From assembly GCA_017398105.1 (NCBI GenBank), contig JAFQHF010000162.1, positions 1-9,379 on the forward strand: a DNA stretch of 9,379 nt, in the 5' to 3' direction. Within the stretch, counting starts at the first letter, position 1. The number at the start of each line of letters is the position of its first letter. The position numbers and the translations under genes are program-made. This document shows, piece after piece, positions 1 to 6,708 of this stretch. Below the pieces are notes generated by a model. It made no database searches. It was given only the letters and a program-made list of their open reading frames with translations, and was not told the origin of the DNA. The DNA comes from Oscillospiraceae bacterium (GTDB lineage Bacteria; Bacillota_A; Clostridia; Oscillospirales; Oscillospiraceae).

Positions 1-2271
1 AACCAGCCCAAGGGCGGGCTCATCGTGGTCAAGAAGGATGCTGTGACTGGCGAGACCCTCTCCGGCGTCCAGTTCAAGATCACCACCGCAAGCGGTGAGC
101 TGGTGGCCAACAATGAGGGCATGACCTCCTCCAACGGCCTGTACACCACGGATGAGAACGGTCAGATCGTTCTCAGCAATGTCATGCCTGACACCTATGT
201 TGTAACGGAAACACAGGCTCTGGACGGCTACATCCTGAACAGCACTCCCCAGACTGTGGTGGTCAATGCTGGCGATACCCAGACCCTGACCTTTACCAAC
301 CAGCCCTACGGCGGCCTGCTCATCAAGAAGATGGACTCTGTCACAAAGGAGCCTCTGGCCGATGTGGTATTCAAGGTCACTACCTCGGACGGTTCCGTGG
401 TTGGCAGCGGCAACGGCCTGTTCCGCACCGATGAGAACGGCTTTATCTCCATCCCTGGTCTGGAGCCGGACAGCTATATCGTGTCTGAGGTACAGGCTAA
501 GAAGGGATACCTGCTGGACGATGTTCCCCGCACCATTGAGATCAGAGATGAAAAAACCCACACGCTGGAGTTCTTCAACCAGCCTCTGGGCAGCCTGGTC
601 ATCCATAAGCTGGACAGCGTGACCAAGAAGCCTCTGGAGGGCGTTCAGTTTAAGATCACCTACGCAGACGGCAAGGTGGTAGATGCCGCAGGCGGTCAGC
701 TCTCCTCCAATGGCCTGTACTGGACGGATGAAAACGGACAGATCACCATCTCCGGCATCACTGGCACTGTGGTAGTGACCGAGGTGGAGACCGTCCCCGG
801 CTATACCATCCATGAGGAGAGTCGGAGCCAGACCGTGGTGGTCAACACCAACGACACGCAGAGCCTGTATTTCTACAACGCCCCCATCGGCGGCGTGGAG
901 ATCATCAAGGTAAACGAGGCCAATACCTCCGAGCGTATCCCCAACACCACTTTCGAGATCCGCAAGGTGGATGACGAACTGGTGGATACCGTGACCACGG
1001 ACAAGAATGGCCGTGTGTTCTGCTCTCTGGAGGACGGCGCTTACTATGCCGTGGAGATCGAGGCCGCGGAAGGCTTCAAGCTGGATGATACCCCTGTCTA
1101 CTTCGAGGTGGAGAATGGGCAGACTGTGCAGCTCCGTGTGACCAACCAGGCGTACAGCGGCATCCTCATCCACAAGACCGATGCGAATACCGGCGAAGGC
1201 ATCTATGGTGTCAGCTTCCTCCTGTATGACTCCGGCAAGAATCCCATCGGCGAGTATGTCAGCGATGACCGCGGCTATGTCTATATCGAGGACATCCCCA
1301 GTGGCCGCTACTACCTGCGGGAGCTGGAGCCTGCGGAGGGCTATATTGCCGACACGCAGCTCAAGTCCATCTATGTGACGGCTGGCACCACCACCGAGGT
1401 GGAGTGGGAAAACACCGCCATCACCGGACAGATCCAGATCACCAAGACCTCCGCTGACTACAACAGCGTGAACGGCTGGCCTGCGGGCACTCCCATCCCC
1501 AACACCGTCTTCGAGGTCTACCATGCCAGAACAGGCAAGCTGATGGATACCATCCAGACCAACAAGAACGGTGTGGCTACGACCAAGCCCCTGCCCCTGG
1601 GCAGATACAAGTTGGTGGAGTCCAGAGCCGCAGACTTCTACGGACTGGACAAGACTCCTATCGAGGTGGAGATCGAGCACGCTGGTCAGATCGTCAAGAC
1701 GGCGATGACCAACAAGAGCCTCTACACCAATGTCAGCATCAAAAAGACCGGATATACCGAAGTCATGCCCGGTCAGAGCATCCGCTATGACTTCTCCGAG
1801 ATCGCCAACAATTCCACCACCGTGCTGACTTCCTTCTATTGGCGGGACACTCTGCCCACCAACGCCGTCCGGCTGGATAAGATCGTGACCGGCACCTACA
1901 ATGTGCAGGGCAATTACAAGATCGTCTACCGGACCAATCTCACCGGAGACAGCTACCGGACTCTGGCAGATAACCTGAACACCATGAAGAACTATGTCTT
2001 GGATGCGTCCCCGGCCGCACTTGGCCTTGCCTCCAACGAGTATGTCACCGAATTCATGGTGACCTTCGGTGTGGTGCCTGCCAACTTCCGTCAGGTGGAA
2101 TCCCCCAAGGTGTACTGCAATGTGGTGTCCTGGCTGACTGGCGGGACGCAGTTCGTCAATCATGCCGATGTGGGCGGCGTCTACAACGGTCAGTGGATCA
2201 TGGCGGCTACCCGCTGGGTGACCAGGGTCTATAAGCCCTCCACCACCACTTTGCCCCGCACCGGCTATTGA
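1..2271 (+). CDS. SpaA/CnaB-repeat surface protein, 5' end outside window
   Basis: This is the C-terminal part (756 codons) of a large surface adhesin or pilin-like protein. The frame is open from base 1, so the ATG at 25 is an internal methionine. Six CnaB-like beta-sandwich repeats of about 90-100 residues lie at roughly nt 19-312, 313-591, 592-891, 892-1158, 1159-1428 and 1429-1722. Each keeps a lysine in its first strand (VVKKD, IKKMD, IHKLD, IIKVN, IHKTD, ITKTS), an E-box glutamate (TETQA, SEVQA, TEVET, VEIEA, RELEP, VESRA) and a closing asparagine (TFTN, FFN, FYN, VTN, WEN, MTN). These are the residues that form Lys-Asn isopeptide bonds in this family. A different beta-rich domain follows (about nt 1726-2240). 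The protein ends TTTLPRTGY: an LPxTG sortase motif with no hydrophobic segment or basic tail after it. It is likely exported and used in mating-pair contact or host adhesion (inference). Confident family, uncertain role. Confidence 0.9.
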   Translation, partial: NQPKGGLIVVKKDAVTGETLSGVQFKITTASGELVANNEGMTSSNGLYTTDENGQIVLSNVMPDTYVVTETQALDGYILNSTPQTVVVNAGDTQTLTFTNQPYGGLLIKKMDSVTKEPLADVVFKVTTSDGSVVGSGNGLFRTDENGFISIPGLEPDSYIVSEVQAKKGYLLDDVPRTIEIRDEKTHTLEFFNQPLGSLVIHKLDSVTKKPLEGVQFKITYADGKVVDAAGGQLSSNGLYWTDENGQITISGITGTVVVTEVETVPGYTIHEESRSQTVVVNTNDTQSLYFYNAPIGGVEIIKVNEANTSERIPNTTFEIRKVDDELVDTVTTDKNGRVFCSLEDGAYYAVEIEAAEGFKLDDTPVYFEVENGQTVQLRVTNQAYSGILIHKTDANTGEGIYGVSFLLYDSGKNPIGEYVSDDRGYVYIEDIPSGRYYLRELEPAEGYIADTQLKSIYVTAGTTTEVEWENTAITGQIQITKTSADYNSVNGWPAGTPIPNTVFEVYHARTGKLMDTIQTNKNGVATTKPLPLGRYKLVESRAADFYGLDKTPIEVEIEHAGQIVKTAMTNKSLYTNVSIKKTGYTEVMPGQSIRYDFSEIANNSTTVLTSFYWRDTLPTNAVRLDKIVTGTYNVQGNYKIVYRTNLTGDSYRTLADNLNTMKNYVLDASPAALGLASNEYVTEFMVTFGVVPANFRQVESPKVYCNVVSWLTGGTQFVNHADVGGVYNGQWIMAATRWVTRVYKPSTTTLPRTGY
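19..1722 (+). repeat. Six tandem CnaB-type protein repeats
   Basis: These are tandem repeats at protein level of about 90-100 residues. Repeats 1 and 3 are most alike: both contain GVQFKIT, then SSNGLY, TDENGQI and QTVVVN. Repeats 4-6 are more diverged. The similarity is still visible in DNA between repeats 1 and 3 (around 67-81 and 643-657), which suggests duplication within the gene. Boundaries were placed by eye at the lysine-bearing first strand and are good to about 10 residues. Confidence 0.8.
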
Positions 2272-2287
2272 TCCTCATAAGTAAGAA

Positions 2288-2318
2288 TGGAGCGTCACCC
2301 AAAATGGGTGGCGCTCCA
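2288..2318. terminator. Strong hairpin after the surface-protein gene
   Basis: A 14-bp stem (2288-2301 with 2305-2318, one G-T wobble) closes on an AAA loop 16 nt after the surface-protein stop codon. The following plus-strand bases (CTGTTAAATC) are not a proper T-tract. It may therefore be a weak terminator, a transcript-stabilising stem, or a point that lowers expression between the surface protein and the next gene. On the minus strand the trailing bases are somewhat richer in T. Confidence 0.55.
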
Positions 2319-2353
2319 CTGTTAAATCAAGAATGTTAAAGGAGGACTTTCGT

Positions 2354-2695
2354 ATGAAAAAGTTCAGGCTCACCCGAATGCTCATTGTGGCGCTCATCCT
2401 GTCCGTGGTCTGCTGTGTTCCTGCCTTTGCCGCAGGTACTACCGGCGATGTGGCAAGCGCGGTGGAGCAGGCGTGGACCGGGGCGTCCGGCCAGATCAAG
2501 GCCGTGGTGAACAACGTGGTATTCCCGGCGCTGGACATGATCCTCGCCATCGCTTTCTTCGGCAAGCTGGCCATGTGCTACTTCGACTACCGGAAGCACG
2601 GTCAGTTCGAGTGGACCGGTCCCGCCATTCTGTTTGCCTGTCTCGTGTTCACCCTGACTGCTCCGACCTACATTTGGAGCATCATCGGCCTGTAA
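2354..2695 (+). CDS. Small secreted two-helix membrane protein, DUF3852-like
   Basis: This 113-residue protein has a classic signal peptide: MKKFRLTR, a hydrophobic core at about residues 9-22, and a likely cut after VPAFA (residue 26). Two hydrophobic helices follow (about 51-75 and 88-112), joined by a short charged loop, FDYRKHGQFEW. This layout and size match the DUF3852 family found in Firmicute ICEs, and its topology resembles VirB2/TrbC pilins. A role in the mating channel or pilus is inference. I chose the ATG at 2354 because AAAGGAGG (2338-2345) lies 8 nt upstream; the ATG at 2333 would place that site inside the coding sequence. The next gene starts 1 nt after the stop codon. Confidence 0.8.
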   Translation: MKKFRLTRMLIVALILSVVCCVPAFAAGTTGDVASAVEQAWTGASGQIKAVVNNVVFPALDMILAIAFFGKLAMCYFDYRKHGQFEWTGPAILFACLVFTLTAPTYIWSIIGL

Positions 2696-2696
2696 A

Positions 2697-2915
2697 ATGC
2701 CTATGAAGAATCCATATCGTATTCGACTGCGGCATGATGGAAAGTGGGAGGTCTATCATGTTGACCACCCCGGCAGATCCTATCCCCGCAGCGTTGGCTC
2801 CAAGAACCGCGCCTTCAATTATATGGCCGCAAAGCTGAATGTGACTCCCAACGAGCTTCGCCAGGCGGCAAAAAGGGGTACTCTCGAACCTGTTGAGCCT
2901 CAAGCCAGAGGGTGA
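2697..2915 (+). CDS. Small basic protein of unknown function (72 aa)
   Basis: I do not recognise this family. The protein is hydrophilic and basic, rich in Arg, Lys and His. The N-terminal part (RIRLRHDGKWEVYHVDH) looks like a short beta-hairpin. A helical C-terminal part follows (AFNYMAAKLNVTPNELRQAAKRG), with a SAP/HTH-like flavour but no diagnostic motif. There is no signal peptide or membrane segment. It begins 1 nt after the stop of the secreted two-helix gene. No good ribosome binding site is visible for the ATG at 2697 or the one at 2703, so translation is probably coupled to the upstream gene. It is the last plus-strand gene before the reversed methylase/nuclease cassette and meets that cassette tail to tail. 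Confidence 0.65.
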   Translation: MPMKNPYRIRLRHDGKWEVYHVDHPGRSYPRSVGSKNRAFNYMAAKLNVTPNELRQAAKRGTLEPVEPQARG

Positions 2916-2921
2916 AAAGGC

Positions 2922-2947
2922 AAAGAGGCGCATCACTGCGCCCCTTT
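2922..2947 (-). terminator. Terminator hairpin of the reversed cassette
   Basis: An 11-bp stem (2922-2932 with 2937-2947) closes on a 4-base loop, TCAC. In minus-strand RNA every pair forms, with one G-U; in plus-strand RNA one pair is an A-C mismatch. The minus reading is therefore the better one, followed by a T-containing stretch (GCCTTTTC). The nuclease stop codon (2933-2935, minus) lies in the loop and stem edge, so translation to the end would interfere with folding. The hairpin may also stop plus-strand transcription from the 2697-2915 gene. Confidence 0.6.
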
Positions 2948-4027
2948 CTTCAAATTGCAATCGCGGCAGAGCATCTGGCAGTTATCCGGCGTGGTATGCC
3001 CGCCTTTGGACCATGCTTTGATGTGGTCTGCGTGCATCTCCTCAAACTCGAAGGACTCGCCGCAGATGGCACACTTGTGTCCCTGCCGCTCGTAGGCAGC
3101 CAGAGCGTCCCTGCGGTCAAAGGCACGGATACTCAGCTTGCGCTCATCTCCGGTCAGAAGGTATTCATAGATACCGCTTTTCTTGGTGACATCCTCGTCA
3201 CCCATGAGTCTCTGGATATCCACCTCCAGCTTCTTGGGGTCAAGGTCCGTTCTCTGGCCATGGGCGTTGAACAGCAGGCCCCAGGGTAACCCCTTCATTT
3301 CCTTACGCACCTTGGGAAAGATGGCCTGTACCCAATCAATAACGCTGCGGAAATAGTTCCAGAGCTGTATGGCGCTGGGATCGAACTGGTGCTCTGCCAT
3401 ATAGCCTTCGATGGACTGGCCTTTGGCGTCTGCAGCCCAGGAAATCGCCGTCTCAAGGTACTCCTGCCGGATGGACGCGCCCTTCAGGTAGTCCCCGGCA
3501 AGGGTGTCGGCGGCACAGCCCGTTTTGGAGAAATACCGCTTGGCATCGGAAGTCCAGGACCCGGCGTACACGGCGTTGCGAAGCTCCTGCTCGGTGAGCC
3601 GCTCTCCGGCGATGTTGATGATGCGGAACCAGTCCAGCTTCTCGGAATCCGTTCCGTCACAGACATAGACGAACAGCTCATAATCAAGGATTTTCTTTTT
3701 CACATCTGCCGGAAGGTTATAGAAATACTTGTCATTGACGGAGAAAGAGCCGTCCACATACTCGCACACGGAGATGGTGCGCTGCTGACCGTCCAACACC
3801 TCGTATGTATCATCGCCGGTCCGACACCAGTACATGACATTCAGGGGCAGACCCTTCATGACGGTATGGATGACCTCGTCCCGCTGCTTGTCCTTATAGA
3901 CGAACTCCCGCTGATACTTGGGCCGGATATCCAGCCGTTCATCGTAGCCAACAACGCCTTCCTCGGCATCGTTGAAATACCCCTCGCAGAGCTCGCCAAT
4001 GGTCACCTTGCGCTGTTCAATATTCAC
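2933..4027 (-). CDS. DUF262-HNH nuclease
   Basis: This 364-residue protein combines two nuclease-associated modules. Residues about 5-150 match DUF262 (the GmrS-like, ParB-related fold): [15 protein letters not shown] at 34-48, and the signature DGQQR at 79-83 followed by a hydrophobic segment. The C-terminus is an HNH nuclease domain with zinc ligands CAIC (319-322) and CRDC (354-357), catalytic HADH (332-335) and N349. DUF262 proteins act in modification-sensing restriction (GmrSD, BrxU, SspE). Here the usual DUF1524 nuclease is replaced by a plain HNH domain. The start is GTG at 4027, with GAGGAGG (minus, 4044-4038) 10 nt upstream inside the last codons of the methyltransferase gene. The 2-nt gap to that gene suggests coupled translation. 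DNA cleavage regulated by the neighbour's methylation is inferred. Confidence 0.88.
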   Translation of the reverse strand: MNIEQRKVTIGELCEGYFNDAEEGVVGYDERLDIRPKYQREFVYKDKQRDEVIHTVMKGLPLNVMYWCRTGDDTYEVLDGQQRTISVCEYVDGSFSVNDKYFYNLPADVKKKILDYELFVYVCDGTDSEKLDWFRIINIAGERLTEQELRNAVYAGSWTSDAKRYFSKTGCAADTLAGDYLKGASIRQEYLETAISWAADAKGQSIEGYMAEHQFDPSAIQLWNYFRSVIDWVQAIFPKVRKEMKGLPWGLLFNAHGQRTDLDPKKLEVDIQRLMGDEDVTKKSGIYEYLLTGDERKLSIRAFDRRDALAAYERQGHKCAICGESFEFEEMHADHIKAWSKGGHTTPDNCQMLCRDCNLKKGAQ

Positions 4028-4029
4028 GG

Positions 4030-5148
4030 TTATTTCGCCTCCTCTGGGTGTCTATTTCGGACAATGATTCTGGAGTATGGAACCTTTGGCTTGCCATCCT
4101 TTAGGAAATAAACATCCCCGGCGGCACTATGTCCCCGCATCATTGCCTTATGCTCTTTTGCGATTCCTCGAATGCCTATGCTCTGTCCTAAGTATCCATT
4201 GCCTAATCCAATAAGTTCAAATTGTTCCGGATTATAGCGGTGCAAGAAGGTATCTGGCACACCCATCATTCCTGCATAATCACAGGGAATGTCAGCGATC
4301 TTTCCAACCTCTATGCATTCAAAGTTCTCGTATGTTGGATATTCCTCTGGCTGATATCGCTTTACTAAAATAAGTTCCTCATGCCGCTTTTTTATATCGA
4401 GGTTTGTGAACCAAGCGATATTGCCCAAAGAGCGCCATTTTTGTCCCGACTCATCCTGCCAGTACCGTGTTTGCCGAGGCTCAAAATAATCGGGAACTCG
4501 AAACGCCATATCTCCGTTGTTATAACCCAACCATATATCATTGCTCATAAACAGCGGGAAGATTTCTTTATAGTGAATTGCATTCTGGCTACCAATGATG
4601 ATGAACTTCTTTTGGCGCTCCATGAGAACGGCCACATACTCCCGGAACAAGGAGAACGGCGGGTTTGTGACCACGATATCCGCCTCGTCCAACAGGGCCA
4701 GACACTCCGGACTGCGGAAATCACCATCGCCCTCCAGCAACTCAAGAGCATTCTTGCCCGTGCGGAACAGCTCCGCCACATCCAGCATATCCACACCGCC
4801 GTCACCGGAGGTATCGTAGACCTGCGTGACTTCCACCTTGTAAGGCTTTTTCTCCCGCTCTGCCTGCACAACCTCCTCCGGCTCCCCGAACAGGTTCATC
4901 TGCGTATAGATGATAGGAGATCCGGCATAGCAAGTGGCAATTAGCTTCGCAAGACCCAGACGGTTGAAGTTCAAAACAAAGTATTTGAAAAAGTTGGACT
5001 CAAACGGATCGTCGCAGTTGCACAGGATGGTCTTTCCCGCAAAGTGCTTGCGATAATGCCGCAGTTCCTTCTCGATATCGGTGATCTGTGTGTAGAACTC
5101 GTCCTGCTTTGCGGCAGCGGCAGCATTCAAACTCTTATTGCCTGCCAT
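4030..5148 (-). CDS. EcoRI-family adenine-specific DNA methyltransferase
   Basis: This 372-residue SAM-dependent DNA N6-adenine methyltransferase resembles the M.EcoRI family. It has an N-terminal AKQDEFYTQ (13-21), CNCDDPFES (43-51) near the cofactor pocket, and the catalytic NPPF at 162-165 followed by SLFREYV. It is somewhat longer than M.EcoRI (about 325 residues). The target site may differ from GAATTC, because specificity varies within such families. The start at 5148 (ATG) has GAGGGGGC (minus, 5163-5155) 6 nt upstream. It is the first gene of a two-gene minus-strand operon with the DUF262-HNH nuclease, so the protective enzyme is made first. Base composition is uneven: about 43% GC over 4141-4620, 58% over 4621-4920 and 47% over 4921-5100 (counted by hand). 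This suggests recombination within the gene. Confidence 0.92.
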   Translation of the reverse strand: MAGNKSLNAAAAAKQDEFYTQITDIEKELRHYRKHFAGKTILCNCDDPFESNFFKYFVLNFNRLGLAKLIATCYAGSPIIYTQMNLFGEPEEVVQAEREKKPYKVEVTQVYDTSGDGGVDMLDVAELFRTGKNALELLEGDGDFRSPECLALLDEADIVVTNPPFSLFREYVAVLMERQKKFIIIGSQNAIHYKEIFPLFMSNDIWLGYNNGDMAFRVPDYFEPRQTRYWQDESGQKWRSLGNIAWFTNLDIKKRHEELILVKRYQPEEYPTYENFECIEVGKIADIPCDYAGMMGVPDTFLHRYNPEQFELIGLGNGYLGQSIGIRGIAKEHKAMMRGHSAAGDVYFLKDGKPKVPYSRIIVRNRHPEEAK

Positions 5149-5170
5149 GGACTCGCCCCCCTCGCGTTCT

Positions 5171-5200
5171 GTACTAATAGTACACTATGACTATTAGTAC
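5171..5200. promoter_or_regulatory. Paired palindromic operator in the methylase leader
   Basis: GTACTAATAG (5171-5180) and CTATTAGTAC (5191-5200) form a perfect 10-bp inverted repeat with a 10-base spacer. Each arm also belongs to a smaller dyad: GTACTAATAGTAC (5171-5183) is a palindrome around one central base, and 5188-5200 carries a degraded copy. The dyad centres are 17 bp apart. The block lies just downstream of the minus-strand -10 element, covering the predicted start site and early leader, where a repressor would act. The form recalls the paired C-boxes of restriction-modification controller proteins. The same repeat could also fold as an RNA hairpin. Confidence 0.55.
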
Positions 5201-5201
5201 A

Positions 5202-5229
5202 ATTATACACGAAAACGACAAAAAATCCA
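5202..5229 (-). promoter_or_regulatory. Probable promoter of the methylase-nuclease operon
   Basis: The minus strand reads a perfect TATAAT at 5207-5202, about 54 nt upstream of the methyltransferase start, in the most AT-rich part of the window. No convincing -35 is present: the best hexamer at a 16-bp spacing is TGGATT (about 5229-5224). Weak basal activity or activator dependence is plausible. A plus-strand TACAAT (5198-5203) overlaps this site and could serve the divergent 5289-5723 gene, but it also lacks a good -35. Confidence 0.5.
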
Positions 5230-5288
5230 TACCAATTCTTCCGCCGCGTTCCCGCACGGGACATGACTACAGAAAGTGAGGAATAACC

Positions 5289-5723
5289 ATGACTTTTTAT
5301 GAAAAAGAGCTCCGCAAGATCGTGGAGTCGAATTACCCGGATGCGACCTATGTTGGCCGAGCCTGCTATGTCCGTCTGAATGAGATGAACCGGGCGAAGA
5401 TCCAGTTCATCACCGGAGGTATCGCAAGCCATTATGATGCTCTGCGGTTGACGATCCTGAACCGTCAGGAGGGCGATGTGGACAATCTCGTCCTGCGTTT
5501 CTCCGATCTGCTCGGGAAGAAAATGGTCAGCAATCCCAACTTCCGGGACGGCGTGATGCCACACATCTGGGATGACCATGGAAAGGTGGACTGGTATGTC
5601 TACCATCCCACCAGCCAGGACTATCAGAAGCTCTCCAACGCTGTGAACGATTATCTGGATATCTTCCAGGAGCAGGTGCAGACCGCAGCCACACAGCCCC
5701 AGTGGAGTCAGACGATGCAGTAA
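5289..5723 (+). CDS. Hypothetical cytosolic protein (144 aa)
   Basis: I do not recognise this family. The protein is soluble and acidic to neutral, with no signal peptide or membrane helix. It starts with a helix (YEKELRKIVES), followed by a beta-rich middle (ATYVGRACYVRL, AKIQFITGG, ALRLTILNR), a second helical segment (DNLVLRFSDLLGKKMV) and a Trp/Tyr-rich stretch, HIWDDHGKVDWYVYHP. A C-terminal helix (YQKLSNAVNDYLDIFQEQV) and a polar Gln-rich tail end the protein. The start at 5289 has GTGAGG (5276-5281) 7 nt upstream. It lies between the divergent methylase promoter region and the TrbL-like gene, so it probably belongs to the transfer-gene block, perhaps as an ICE accessory protein. Confidence 0.75.
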   Translation: MTFYEKELRKIVESNYPDATYVGRACYVRLNEMNRAKIQFITGGIASHYDALRLTILNRQEGDVDNLVLRFSDLLGKKMVSNPNFRDGVMPHIWDDHGKVDWYVYHPTSQDYQKLSNAVNDYLDIFQEQVQTAATQPQWSQTMQ

Positions 5724-5736
5724 TACAGAGATAAGC

Positions 5737-5768
5737 AAGAGGCCGTGCCGCTGGCGGGCCTCTTTTCT
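5737..5768 (+). terminator. Rho-independent terminator after the 144-aa gene
   Basis: AAGAGGCC (5737-5744) pairs with GGCCTCTT (5757-5764), extended inward by GCC/GGC (5747-5749 with 5753-5755). It runs into a T-tract (TTTTCT, 5763-5768). It begins 13 nt after the stop codon of the upstream gene. It is the best terminator in the window, yet it lies inside a run of same-strand transfer genes, which suggests attenuation or a separate downstream promoter. Confidence 0.75.
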
Positions 5769-5796
5769 GTTGGCGGTACGGCCTACAGAAAAGAGG
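5759..5796 (+). promoter_or_regulatory. Second inverted repeat overlapping terminator and RBS
   Basis: CCTCTTTTCTGT (5759-5770) and ACAGAAAAGAGG (5785-5796) form a perfect 12-bp stem with a 14-base loop. The left arm uses the last 6 bases of the terminator stem plus its T-tract, so this hairpin and the terminator cannot form together. The right arm contains the AGAGG part of the ribosome binding site for the TrbL-like gene (AGAGGTGAG, 5792-5800; start 5809). GGCCGTGCC (5741-5749) can also pair with GGTACGGCC (5775-5783) through one G-U, giving a third option. Confidence 0.6.
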
Positions 5797-5808
5797 TGAG
5801 CACATCAA

Positions 5809-6708
5809 ATGTTTATCTGGGATTTTACTGCCAATCTGATCATGGACACCATCGTGGACTGGATCTATGGGCAGATGATCGGCTTCCTGGGCAACTTCTT
5901 TGCGGAGATGGGCAACATGGGTGTCGAGCTCTTCGAGATGAGCTGGGTCCAGTCCATCGTGCAGTTTTTCTCGCAGTTGGCCTGGGCTCTCTTTGGCGTC
6001 AGCATCGTGGTAGCGGCATTTGACTGCGGCATCGAATACTCGTCCGGTCGCGGAAACATCAAGCAGACGGCACTGAATATCATCAAAGGCTTTATGGCCT
6101 GTAGTCTGTTCACCACCGTGCCGGTGCGACTCTATGCTTTGTCGGTCTCGCTGCAGGGTTCGCTGACAGCTGGACTGACTGGATACGGTACATCCATCGG
6201 TGATGTGGCCACTGAAATCGTCGCGGAGCTGAGCGCGGTAGAAAGCCTTTCTGACCTGACCACCGGCAGCTTTATGGGCTTCGGTGCCATTACCAGCCCC
6301 ATCATGTATCTGTTCTGCATCATCCTCATGGCCTATGCGGTGATCAAGGTGTTCTTCGCCAACCTCAAGCGCGGAGGCATCCTGCTCATCCAGATCGCCG
6401 TGGGGAGCCTTTATATGTTCAGCATCCCACGTGGATATATCGATGGCTTCGTACAGTGGATGAAACAGGTCATCGGCCTGTGCCTGACAGCATTCCTACA
6501 GGCAACGATACTGGTGGCCGGACTCATGGTGTTCAAGGATCACGCTCTGCTCGGTCTTGGTCTTATGCTCTCAGCCGGAGAGGTGCCGAGGATCGCAGGC
6601 TCCTTCGGTCTGGATACCACCACAAGGGCAAACATCATGTCTGCCGTCTATACCGCACAGGCCGCGGTCAACACCACCCAGACCGTGGTAAAGGCGGTCA
6701 CAAAATGA
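5809..6708 (+). CDS. TrbL/VirB6-like conjugal transfer membrane protein
   Basis: This 299-residue polytopic membrane protein is probably an inner-membrane part of the ICE type IV secretion channel. Hydrophobic segments are seen at about 20-32, 50-72, 92-112, 160-185, 190-206 and 220-242. A short amphipathic N-terminus precedes them, and a soluble Ala/Thr-rich tail follows (RANIMSAVYTAQAAVNTTQTV). An intracellular-type loop, GIEYSSGRGNIKQTALN, carries the basic residues between early helices. This layout is typical of the TrbL/VirB6-like proteins of Firmicute ICEs (the CD0411-like or DUF6045-type group, from memory). The start at 5809 has AGAGGTGA 8 nt upstream, within the inverted repeat described separately. 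The stop overlaps the next start as ATGA (6705-6708), so the methyltransferase alpha gene is translationally coupled. Confidence 0.82.
   Translation: MFIWDFTANLIMDTIVDWIYGQMIGFLGNFFAEMGNMGVELFEMSWVQSIVQFFSQLAWALFGVSIVVAAFDCGIEYSSGRGNIKQTALNIIKGFMACSLFTTVPVRLYALSVSLQGSLTAGLTGYGTSIGDVATEIVAELSAVESLSDLTTGSFMGFGAITSPIMYLFCIILMAYAVIKVFFANLKRGGILLIQIAVGSLYMFSIPRGYIDGFVQWMKQVIGLCLTAFLQATILVAGLMVFKDHALLGLGLMLSAGEVPRIAGSFGLDTTTRANIMSAVYTAQAAVNTTQTVVKAVTK

Noticed and set aside
2050..2055. A single GAATTC site as evidence of site avoidance linked to the EcoRI-type methylase
   Set aside because: One site in 9.4 kb is not far from the chance expectation of about two. The methylase's real target is unknown, so this cannot be interpreted.
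2256..2340. A frameshift hiding a normal cell-wall anchor after LPRTG
   Set aside because: I read all three frames past the stop. Only one gives a short hydrophobic run (LLILIS), followed by charged and polar residues to a stop near 2340. This is too short for a membrane anchor, so the truncated end appears genuine.
5198..5203. Plus-strand promoter (TACAAT) for the 144-aa gene
   Set aside because: The hexamer is good but no -35 lies at a usable spacing, and it overlaps the minus-strand TATAAT within an AT-rich patch. It is mentioned as a possibility only.
5127..5738. Minus-strand frame running across the methylase promoter region and the 144-aa gene
   Set aside because: It runs over an AT-rich promoter with dyads, and its translation shows no family features. 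The plus-strand 144-aa gene has the better start site.
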